Source: Spirochaetota bacterium (lineage in GTDB: Bacteria > Spirochaetota > Spirochaetia > Treponematales > Treponemataceae). Taken from it: 10,442 nt of DNA. This document shows positions 1-6,186 of the stretch, in pieces. A program made the position numbers and the translations under genes. A model generated the notes under the pieces. It saw only the letters and a program-made list of their open reading frames with translations. It did no database searches and had not been told where the DNA came from. The DNA lies in contig JAKPSR010000410.1 in assembly GCA_029571425.1 (NCBI GenBank), forward strand, positions 1 through 10,442, in the 5' to 3' direction. Each line of letters opens with the position of its first letter. Within the stretch, counting starts at the first letter, position 1.

Positions 1-1
1 G

Positions 2-292
2 CCGGGCTCGTGGGTGGTAACGGCGGTTCCCGCCCGATGGACCGGTACGGAGCGCGAGCTTTCGGAGGAGCTGCGAAAGGCGGTCTCCGGCGGCGGGGAC
101 GCCGCGCGGGGGCTATACGCGACGGCCGCGTGCCGGGCGGCCTGCAAGGACGGCGATATCCTCGACCGCGGCGCGGCGCTGGAGATAGCCCGGGGGGCCT
201 TCGCCCTCCCGGAACCCGTGTGCCCGCACGGCCGGCCGATCTGGGCGCGGATTTCCCGCAAGAGCCTTTTCGCGGCGGTCAAGCGAACCTGA
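2..292 (+). CDS. mutL: DNA mismatch repair protein MutL, C-terminal fragment (5' end outside window)
   Basis: The open frame enters from the left edge and stops with TGA at 290-292; about 96 residues are visible. They match the end of the MutL C-terminal dimerisation/endonuclease domain. The segment ATAACRAACKDGD corresponds to the conserved ACR/ACK-A-K-G motif, and CPHGRPIW to the CPHGRP motif that comes just before the MutL C-terminus; the protein ends SLFAAVKRT, as the family usually does (F-x-R-x). These motifs are typical of MutL proteins with their own nicking activity, as in most bacteria lacking MutH, and contribute to the metal site. The DQHA-type motif lies upstream and is not visible. 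MutL couples MutS mismatch recognition to strand incision in the cytoplasm. The gene converges on the minus-strand TPR gene with only 14 bp between stop codons and no obvious terminator. The internal GTG at 14 is not the real start. Confidence 0.93.
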   Translation, partial: PGSWVVTAVPARWTGTERELSEELRKAVSGGGDAARGLYATAACRAACKDGDILDRGAALEIARGAFALPEPVCPHGRPIWARISRKSLFAAVKRT

Positions 293-306
293 CCGCCCTG
301 CGGAAA

Positions 307-2334
307 CTATAGGCTATCGACGAGACCGCGCGCGTCGGCGGCCTTCGGATAATCAGGCTTCTTGCGCAGCAACTCCTGAAGAATCGCCTTCGCTGACGCC
401 TTGTCGCCGAGGCTCACGTACACCTTCCCGAGCTCGTAATACGCGTCCCACTTCGCCCCGTCCATCTTGATGATCTCGACGTAGGCGTCGCGGGCTTTCT
501 CCGCGAGTCCGGCGCTGATGTAGGCGGCGGCGAGGTTCATCCGCACCTCGACGTCCTTCGGGTTCTTCTTCACCGCGCGGGCGTAATGGTCAACCGAGCG
601 ATCGAAGGCGCCTTTTATCCCGTACACCTTCCCGAGGTTGTTGTTCGCCTCGAAGTTATCCTTCTCGAGGTTAAACGCCGCGTTCAGCTGGTTCAGCGCT
701 TCGTCGATGCGGTTCGCCTCGAGATACATCACCCCCAGGTTAATGCGGGGCTTGGGGTATTTGGGATCCGCGGCGATCGACTTCGCGTACTGCTGGACCG
801 CCACGTCCTGCATCCCGTTGCGCTCGCCGGCGAGACCGTAGGTATACAGGTAGACCGCGTTCATCCCGTCGGCGTCGACGGCCTTCTTGGCGAAGTCGAG
901 GGCCTCGCCGTTCTTGTCGAGACCGAGGAGCACGACGGCCATGTTATAGTTCGTCTGCGCGTCGTTCGATCCGAGCGTTAGTGCCTCGCGGAAATAGCGC
1001 TCGGCCTCGGCGTACTTTCCCCAATCGCTGTATACCGCCGCCATCTCGCGCAAGGCCGACACGTTACCGGGCTCGTACTTCAGGGCGTTTTGGTATTGCG
1101 CGACCGAGCCGGACCGATCGCCCTTCTTGCTCAGAAGCCTGGCGATCTCGACGTAGGCGCGCGCGTAATCTTGCCGGACCACGGTGGCCTGGCGAAACGC
1201 GGAGAGCGCGGCGTCGTTCTCCGACAGCGCCTTCGCCGAGAGCCCGAGGTTAAACCACGCCGCCTCGAATTTCGCGTTTATCTTGGTGACGGACGAGAAG
1301 CTCTGCTTCGCCGCCGAATAGCGCTTTTGCACGTACTGCAGCTTGCCGAGCTCGTAGAGGTACAGCCAGTTCTTCGGGTCGAGGCGCGATGCCTCGCGCA
1401 TCTCGGCAAGGGCATCGGCCTGCTTGCCCTGTTCGGCGAGGACGCGCGCCTTGACGTAATGCGCCGACGCGAGGGACGGGTCGGCCTCGATCGCGCGGTT
1501 CGCGTAGTCGAGGGCCGAGGCGAGCGCCTCGTTCCGGACGGTGCTATCCGTCGAGTTTTTGGCGATCTCGTAGAGCGACTCGGCCATCTCGGCGAGCTTT
1601 TGCGCCGCGAAGGCCTTTTCGCCGTCGGGCAGCGCGGCGGCGGCCTTCTCGAAACTCGCGAGGGCGGCCGAGAGGTTGCCGGCGGCCGCGCGCGACTTTC
1701 CCTGCTCGGTCAGCTGATTCACCTCGGCGACGCGGCGCTGGGTCTCCTCGCTCTTGCGCGCGAGCTCGGCCTCGAGGGCCTTGCGCTTCGCGTCCTCGGC
1801 CGCGGCGCGCTCGCGCTCCTGCGCGGCGGTGTCGTCTTCCGGCGTCGCGGCGGGCTTCCCCGCGGCATCGGTCCCGCCGGATGCCTTGCGCTGGGCTTGT
1901 CCCTGCTCGCGCTCGGCCTCGGCCATCCTGGACGCGGCCCGCGACGCGGCGCGCCACGCCGCGTCGGCCGCTTCCGTGATCCGGGCCGCCGCCCGCCGGG
2001 CGGCGTCAAGGGCGGCCTCTGCCTCGGCCGAGCTGGTCCCGCCAGAACCCTCCGCCTCGCTCGCCCGCTTCGCCGCGAGCACGGCGTCGAGCAGGGCCGA
2101 CGCGTCCTCGTCCTGCGGGTTTTGTATTAGCAATCCCTCGAGGAGGCTGAGTGCGCGGTCGAATTCGCCCTTATCGACGTAGGACCGCACGAGGGTAAGG
2201 GTGTTCAGCCTGAGCTGCTCCGGGCTCTTCGCCCCGGCGGAGCGGGAAACGGCGATCGCGATCCCCCCGCCGATCAACGCCAGGATCACCAGGGCCGCGA
2301 CGGCCCCCACCACGATCTTCTCCCGCCTATTCAA
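307..2334 (-). CDS. Membrane-anchored TPR-repeat protein with alanine-rich coiled coil (675 aa)
   Basis: Residues 1-6 (MNRREK) are basic and are followed by one hydrophobic segment at about 7-29, with no lipobox. By the positive-inside rule the rest should lie outside the cytoplasmic membrane, in the periplasm. Residues 44-72 form a first TPR-like pair. Residues 85-205 are very rich in Ala, Glu, Arg and Lys and look like a long coiled coil. From about 250 to 661 there are some 11-12 tandem TPR units of about 34 residues, many with the usual G/A-Y...A...P pattern (for example NLGVMYLEANRIDEALNQL and NLGKVYGIKGAFDRSVDHYA). TPR arrays bind proteins, so this is probably an assembly scaffold; no enzyme motif is visible. 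The start is TTG at 2334-2332, overlapping the end of the upstream gene by 8 bp. It is preferred because GAGGAGG lies 6 bases ahead and the hydrophobic anchor follows at once. The partner and process are unknown. Confidence 0.88.
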   Translation of the reverse strand: MNRREKIVVGAVAALVILALIGGGIAIAVSRSAGAKSPEQLRLNTLTLVRSYVDKGEFDRALSLLEGLLIQNPQDEDASALLDAVLAAKRASEAEGSGGTSSAEAEAALDAARRAAARITEAADAAWRAASRAASRMAEAEREQGQAQRKASGGTDAAGKPAATPEDDTAAQERERAAAEDAKRKALEAELARKSEETQRRVAEVNQLTEQGKSRAAAGNLSAALASFEKAAAALPDGEKAFAAQKLAEMAESLYEIAKNSTDSTVRNEALASALDYANRAIEADPSLASAHYVKARVLAEQGKQADALAEMREASRLDPKNWLYLYELGKLQYVQKRYSAAKQSFSSVTKINAKFEAAWFNLGLSAKALSENDAALSAFRQATVVRQDYARAYVEIARLLSKKGDRSGSVAQYQNALKYEPGNVSALREMAAVYSDWGKYAEAERYFREALTLGSNDAQTNYNMAVVLLGLDKNGEALDFAKKAVDADGMNAVYLYTYGLAGERNGMQDVAVQQYAKSIAADPKYPKPRINLGVMYLEANRIDEALNQLNAAFNLEKDNFEANNNLGKVYGIKGAFDRSVDHYARAVKKNPKDVEVRMNLAAAYISAGLAEKARDAYVEIIKMDGAKWDAYYELGKVYVSLGDKASAKAILQELLRKKPDYPKAADARGLVDSL

Positions 2335-3142
2335 GCTCGGCCTCCTCGTTGTATTCCATCACGTCCTCTGAGCCGGCGGAGAGGATCGTCGCCTCGTCCA
2401 CCGTCTGCAAGGAACCGCTGATCTCGTCCATCAGTTTTTTGTAGCGCTCGGCGGCCGCGAGTCGTTCCGCCTCGCGGCGGGCGGCGTCCTCTTCCTCCTG
2501 CCGCTTGAGCCTCGCGCGCTCCTCTTCGGCGGCGACCCTGGCGAGCTCGGCCCGCTTCGCCTCGTCCTCCCGCGCCTTGATCTCGCCCGTCAGCAGGGCG
2601 ACGAGCCGCTGGATGTCGTCTTTCTCAGGCGAGGCGGGATTCAGCATCAGGTAGACGGTGTAGTCACCGACGGCGTCGGCGAAGCGCTCGAGCTTCACGC
2701 GCGAGTTCGCCCGATTCACGTACGCGGGCGCGTAGGCGGAGTCCGCCTCGATCGAGCGTGAGTACATCCGCTCGGCCTCCGTCCACAGGCCCTGCAGGTA
2801 ATACACGTTGCCCGCGTTGTAGTAAAGGACCTTGCGGTCCGCGCCGCGGGCCTGGGCGCCCTTCATGAAGGCGCTGATCGCGTCGTCGTATTTCCCGAGC
2901 TGCTGGTAGCATAGGCCAAGATATACAAAAACGCGGGGATCCGCGCCGCTTTTTTGGGACGCTTGGTAAAGAACGGGCGCGGCCTCAGCGGGCTTGTTCT
3001 CCCGAAAGAGCCGCTCGCCTTCGGCGAAGAAGTCGAGCGCCGAAAGGGGGAAAAGGCCGAAGACGAGGAAAGCTACCGCGAGAAACGCGGTAAGCCGTTT
3101 TCCACCCGCCCGCGATACGGGCGCATAGCCATAATCGTTCAT
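2327..3142 (-). CDS. Exported TPR protein with C-terminal charged coiled coil (271 aa)
   Basis: The chosen start is ATG at 3142-3140, giving MNDYGYAPVS followed by a basic GGKR and a hydrophobic stretch at about 17-35 (LTAFLAVAFLVFGLFPLSA). This looks like a signal peptide, or an uncleaved anchor, with a possible cleavage near LSA. Four TPR-like units occupy about 38-172, for example VFVYLGLCYQQLGKYDDAIS and VLYYNAGNVYYLQGLWTEAE. Residues 185-240 are a highly charged Glu/Arg/Ala coiled coil, and the tail to 271 is acidic. The frame stays open upstream to 3346, but that would overlap the divergent gene and bury the signal peptide, so it was rejected. The only ribosome-site-like signal is a GGGG 11 bases upstream. 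It forms an operon with the larger TPR gene (8-bp overlap), so the two products probably act together in the periplasm. No enzymatic motif is seen. Confidence 0.85.
   Translation of the reverse strand: MNDYGYAPVSRAGGKRLTAFLAVAFLVFGLFPLSALDFFAEGERLFRENKPAEAAPVLYQASQKSGADPRVFVYLGLCYQQLGKYDDAISAFMKGAQARGADRKVLYYNAGNVYYLQGLWTEAERMYSRSIEADSAYAPAYVNRANSRVKLERFADAVGDYTVYLMLNPASPEKDDIQRLVALLTGEIKAREDEAKRAELARVAAEEERARLKRQEEEDAARREAERLAAAERYKKLMDEISGSLQTVDEATILSAGSEDVMEYNEEAELE
2341..2347 (-). promoter_or_regulatory. Strong Shine-Dalgarno that fixes a TTG start
   Basis: On the minus strand GAGGAGG lies inside the last codons of the upstream TPR gene, 6 bases (CCGAGC) ahead of TTG at 2334. TTG is a weak start codon, so this near-ideal ribosome site, together with the 8-bp overlap (TTGAATAG) with the upstream stop, indicates real and probably coupled initiation here. 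Confidence 0.75.
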
Positions 3143-3144
3143 AT

Positions 3145-3171
3145 TTGACAATACCCCATAAAAGCTATACT
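3145..3171 (+). promoter_or_regulatory. Sigma70-type promoter for the TPR/phosphoesterase/ParB-like operon, probably leaderless
   Basis: A perfect TTGACA at 3145-3150 and TATACT at 3166-3171 are separated by 15 bp, shorter than the ideal 17. The -10 ends 8 bases before the ATG at 3180, and there is no Shine-Dalgarno between them. The transcript should therefore begin at or within a base or two of the start codon. The -35 also overlaps a weak minus-strand -10 candidate (TATTGT, 3153-3148) for the divergent gene. Confidence 0.6.
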
Positions 3172-3179
3172 CTTTTACT

Positions 3180-4568
3180 ATGTCATCGACCTTCGTCATC
3201 ATCATCTTCACCCTTGGCGTCGGGGTCGCCGTCCTTCTTGTATTCCTGGTCCGCTCCATCCTTACCCCCAAAAAAATCGCCGGGATCGAGAAGCTGATCG
3301 CGAACGGGAAGCACGCACAGGCGATCCGCGTGGCGAAGTCGATCATCTCCCGAAGCCCGCGCGACGCCGACGCGCGCTACATGCTTGGGAAGGCCTACCT
3401 GGCCGACGGGAAATCCGAGCTCGCGCTGATGGAGTTTAAGGCCGTCAACGCGACCGCGATCTTCTCAAAATCCGTTCCAGAGGCCGAGTTCAGAAAGACT
3501 ATAGCACAGTTGTTCCTGAAATTTAACCAGCCCGACGAGGCTTTGAAGGAATATCTCCTCCTCCTCAAGCTGGAGCCCTTCCAGGCCGAGCACTACTACA
3601 ACGCGGCTCTTCTCTTCGAGCAGCGTGACATGACCGAGCAGGCCCTCGCCTACTACCGGAAGGCAGTCGAAACGAACCCGAAGCACGCGACCGCCCACGC
3701 CGCCCTCGGTCTCCTCCTCTTCCGCGCGAAGCAGATGACCGACGCGAAGCAGGAGATCAACGTCGCCCTCAGGCTCGACCCGAACAACACCAAGGCCCTG
3801 TACTACCAGGGCAGGCTCCTCCGCGAGAGCCACGACTACGCGAACGCCCTCGCCTCCTTCGAGAAGGCACTTCGGGACCCGGAGCTCAAGCAGAAATGCC
3901 TGATCGAGCGCGGCTGCTGCTACATCGAGGCGAACAGCCTCGAGAAGGCGATCCTCGAGTTCGACAGGGCGATCAAGTCGTCCAAGGACGACGCCTCGAA
4001 CGACACCCTTCACGCGCGGTATTTCCTCGCGTCATGCTACGAGAAGAACCGAGACATCGACCAGGCGATCGCCCAGTGGGAGATCATCTTCTCGAAGAAG
4101 CGGTCGTTCCGCGACGTCGGCGAGAAACTCTCGCAGTACCAAGAGCTCCGCGCAAACGACTACATCAAGGAGTACCTGACGGCCGGCAAGGAGGAGTTCT
4201 TCCAGATTTGCCGGGCCGTCACCAACTCGGCGCTCGACCTGACGGTGCGCGACATCAAAGAGGCGAAATTCGGATGCTCCCTGATCGCGGTCGAGAACGA
4301 CGCCGAGAAATGGCGGAACGTCCGCAAGATGCCGAGGCTGATCCTCTTCTACCGCGACCCGAACCTGATCGAGGACGGTTTCCTCCGCGCGCTCCAGGAG
4401 GAGATGAAAAAGCAGTCGATCATCCGCGGCATCGTCATCACGAGCTCCGGCTTCACGCGCACCGCCCTCGAGTTCGCCGAGAGCCGGCCCCTCGAGCTGA
4501 TCGGAAAAGATCGGCTCGAGCAAATGCTTTCCTCGCTCGACGTCTTCCGCTCCAATAAACGCGCATGA
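3180..4568 (+). CDS. Membrane TPR protein with C-terminal Mrr/restriction-endonuclease-like segment (462 aa)
   Basis: A single hydrophobic segment at about 4-25 is followed by R and KK (SILTPKK), which predicts that the bulk of the protein is cytoplasmic. Residues 35-310 hold about eight TPR-like units, for example HYYNAALLFEQRDMTEQALA and ALYYQGRLLRESHDYANALA. From about 330 to 453 the protein changes character. The stretch GIVITSSGFTRTALEFA then RPLELI (417-441) closely resembles the end of the Mrr-type nuclease fold, where a V-x-T-x-G/S-x-F-x-x-A-x-x-F-A motif is followed by RPxELID. The upstream part, where the D...(E/Q)xK active site should lie, reads FGCSLIAVENDAEKWRNVRK and shows no clear catalytic set. 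The fold may therefore be inactive or highly diverged. The start ATG lacks a Shine-Dalgarno and sits 8 bases after a -10 box. The stop overlaps the next gene (ATGA). The Mrr assignment rests on motif recall. Confidence 0.85.
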   Translation: MSSTFVIIIFTLGVGVAVLLVFLVRSILTPKKIAGIEKLIANGKHAQAIRVAKSIISRSPRDADARYMLGKAYLADGKSELALMEFKAVNATAIFSKSVPEAEFRKTIAQLFLKFNQPDEALKEYLLLLKLEPFQAEHYYNAALLFEQRDMTEQALAYYRKAVETNPKHATAHAALGLLLFRAKQMTDAKQEINVALRLDPNNTKALYYQGRLLRESHDYANALASFEKALRDPELKQKCLIERGCCYIEANSLEKAILEFDRAIKSSKDDASNDTLHARYFLASCYEKNRDIDQAIAQWEIIFSKKRSFRDVGEKLSQYQELRANDYIKEYLTAGKEEFFQICRAVTNSALDLTVRDIKEAKFGCSLIAVENDAEKWRNVRKMPRLILFYRDPNLIEDGFLRALQEEMKKQSIIRGIVITSSGFTRTALEFAESRPLELIGKDRLEQMLSSLDVFRSNKRA

Positions 4569-5251
4569 AGATTCTCTGCGTCTCGGACCAGATCGACCCC
4601 CTCGTTTACAGCGCGAGCGTCCGAGACCGGTACCGCGACGTTGATCTCGTGCTCGCCGCCGGCGACCTGCCGATGGAATACATCGATTTCATCGTGTCTT
4701 CCCTAAACAAGCCCGTGTACTTCGTGTTCGGGAACCATAACCTCTCCGAGTTTTCCCGATACCACCCGAACGCGGCCGGGGACGAGTCGCCAGCGCAGGG
4801 CTTCGCGGAGTCGCGCCGCTCGACGGCCGATGGGCACGGGGCCATCTACCTCGGCTTCCGCGCGAGGCGCGAGGGTAAACTCCTCCTCGCCGGGCTCTCG
4901 GGCTCGCTTCGCTACAACCGCGGGCTCAACCAATACACGGATCGGCAAATGCGCTGGCGCATCTACGCCCTCGTCCCGCGGCTCCTCTTGAACCGCATCC
5001 GGTACGGGCGCTACCTCGACATCCTCGTGACCCACGCGCCGCCCGCCGGTATCCACGACAAAGACGACCCTTGCCACCGGGGTTTCAAGTGCCTCCTCTG
5101 GTTCATGCGCCGCTTCAAGCCCGCATACCTGGTCCACGGGCACATCCACCTCTACGACCTCCAGGACGTCCGCGTGTCCCGCTACCTCGGGACAACGGTC
5201 GTGAACGCGTATAGCCACTACCTCATCGAGACCGGAACGGGAACCCAATGA
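4565..5251 (+). CDS. Calcineurin-like metallophosphoesterase with altered first metal motif (228 aa)
   Basis: The family motifs run in order: SDQID at 7-11 (normally D-x-H), AAGDLP with GD at 33-34, GNHN at 56-59 (usually GNHD/E), THAPP at 156-160 and VHGHIH at 190-195 (GHxH). These residues bind two metal ions in phosphoesterases. The His of the first motif is replaced here by Ile10, so one metal ligand is missing. I recall a related group in other bacteria that also begins SDxxxPLxYS with CGDLPxxYLE, so the change may mark a subfamily rather than a dead enzyme. The substrate is unknown; nucleotides, nucleic acid and phosphoproteins are all possible in the superfamily. The protein has no signal peptide and is probably cytoplasmic. 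Its ATG overlaps the upstream stop by 4 bp and has no good Shine-Dalgarno, which suggests translational re-initiation. The next gene is joined in the same way. Confidence 0.87.
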   Translation: MKILCVSDQIDPLVYSASVRDRYRDVDLVLAAGDLPMEYIDFIVSSLNKPVYFVFGNHNLSEFSRYHPNAAGDESPAQGFAESRRSTADGHGAIYLGFRARREGKLLLAGLSGSLRYNRGLNQYTDRQMRWRIYALVPRLLLNRIRYGRYLDILVTHAPPAGIHDKDDPCHRGFKCLLWFMRRFKPAYLVHGHIHLYDLQDVRVSRYLGTTVVNAYSHYLIETGTGTQ

Positions 5252-6153
5252 ACGACTACGTGAAGATCCAGGCGGGCGAGGATTTCGCCCGCGCGCGCAA
5301 CAAGGCCCTGCTGAACGAGATCCAGAACTTCATGAACCCCGACAAGCGGCGACTCCTGTCGTTCCACGACGTCAAGCAGATACTCAGGCCAAAGAACGAG
5401 GTATACGCCGGGATGCAGACCGTCCCGATCGACCGGATCGTCGGCAGCGAGGGGCGGTATCAGGACTTCGACCGCCACTTCCTGCCGCGTACGAGCAACC
5501 TTCGCCAGCGCTGGGAGCGGGTCGACGCGGCGCGCCTCACGGACGTGATCCTCCCCCCGATCCAGCTCTACGAGATCGGAGGGCTGTATTTCGTCCGCGA
5601 TGGGAACCACCGGGTGTCGGTCGCCAAGGCGCAGGGGGTCGAGTTCATCGACGCCGAGGTCATCTCCCTGCAGAGCGAGATCAAGCTGAGAAGCGGGATC
5701 ACGGCGGATAAGCTCCTCTCCGAGATCATCAAGTACGAAAAGCGCGTCTTTTACGCGGAAACGGACTTCGGCGACCTGACCGACTACTGGGACCTCGACT
5801 TTACCACGCCAGGCCAGTACGACGTGATCTACAACCACATCCTGGTCCATAAGTACTTCATCAACTCGACCGTCGAGACCGAGATTCCGTTCTCGGACGC
5901 CCTGGTCTCCTGGTACCGAAACGTTTACCTGCCGGTGATGCAGGTCATCAAGAAGTACCGCCTAAACCGCAAATTCCGGAGGCGTACCTCAAGCGACCTG
6001 TACGTCTGGATCATCAAGCAGTGGGACGACCTTAAGCGGAAGTACGGCCTCGACTACAGCCTTGACAGGGCGACCCTCGATTGGACGAAACGGGAGCGTC
6101 CCGGCATCGTCGCGACCCTTCGGGCATGGCTGAAAAGGGGCCCAAAAACTTGA
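5248..6153 (+). CDS. ParB/sulfiredoxin-like domain protein of unknown role (301 aa)
   Basis: The region from about 55 to 140 resembles the ParB-like nuclease fold. VPIDRIVGSEGRYQDF is followed by ILPPIQLYEI and then YFVRDGNHRVSVAKAQGV (114-131), where GNHRVSVA corresponds to the ParB box II (G-x-R-R-x-x-A). Unlike chromosome-partition ParB there is no visible helix-turn-helix DNA-binding or dimerisation region. Instead residues 165-265 carry a separate conserved-looking part with HILVHKYF, then ALVSWYRNVYLPVM. I recall the same two-part architecture in proteins from other phyla, usually annotated only as ParB-like or transcriptional regulator. ParB folds can bind or hydrolyse nucleotides such as CTP, so a nucleotide- or DNA-linked role is plausible but not shown. 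The start overlaps the phosphoesterase stop (ATGA). The TGA stop at 6151-6153 lies inside the -35 box of the next promoter. Confidence 0.82.
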   Translation: MNDYVKIQAGEDFARARNKALLNEIQNFMNPDKRRLLSFHDVKQILRPKNEVYAGMQTVPIDRIVGSEGRYQDFDRHFLPRTSNLRQRWERVDAARLTDVILPPIQLYEIGGLYFVRDGNHRVSVAKAQGVEFIDAEVISLQSEIKLRSGITADKLLSEIIKYEKRVFYAETDFGDLTDYWDLDFTTPGQYDVIYNHILVHKYFINSTVETEIPFSDALVSWYRNVYLPVMQVIKKYRLNRKFRRRTSSDLYVWIIKQWDDLKRKYGLDYSLDRATLDWTKRERPGIVATLRAWLKRGPKT

Positions 6154-6178
6154 CGACGCGGAATTTCAATGGTAGACT
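6150..6178 (+). promoter_or_regulatory. Sigma70-type promoter of the partner-switching genes, probably leaderless
   Basis: TTGACG at 6150-6155 and TAGACT at 6173-6178 are exactly 17 bp apart, and a TGG just before the -10 forms an extended -10 element. The -10 ends 8 bases before the ATG at 6187, the same distance as at 3180. No Shine-Dalgarno is present between them. The -35 contains the stop codon of the ParB-like gene. Confidence 0.7.
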
Positions 6179-6186
6179 GAAGCATA

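Noticed and set aside
293..303. Small hairpin CCGC-CCT-GCGG between the convergent mutL and TPR genes
   Set aside because: It has only four base pairs and no T run on either strand, so it is not convincing as a terminator.
1090..2130. A 346-codon plus-strand open frame opposite the large TPR gene
   Set aside because: It is very rich in Arg, Gly and Leu with no recognisable motif, and is the usual antisense shadow of a GC-rich alanine-rich gene. The minus-strand TPR periodicity is unmistakable.
3143..3346. N-terminal extension of the exported TPR gene to an ATG at 3346
   Set aside because: It would overlap the divergent gene's start and the promoter, and it would place 68 extra residues ahead of a normal signal peptide.
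6132..6150. GGGGCCC palindrome with A runs at the end of the ParB-like gene as a terminator
   Set aside because: There is no T run after it on the plus strand and the stem is too short. It lies in coding sequence directly ahead of a promoter.
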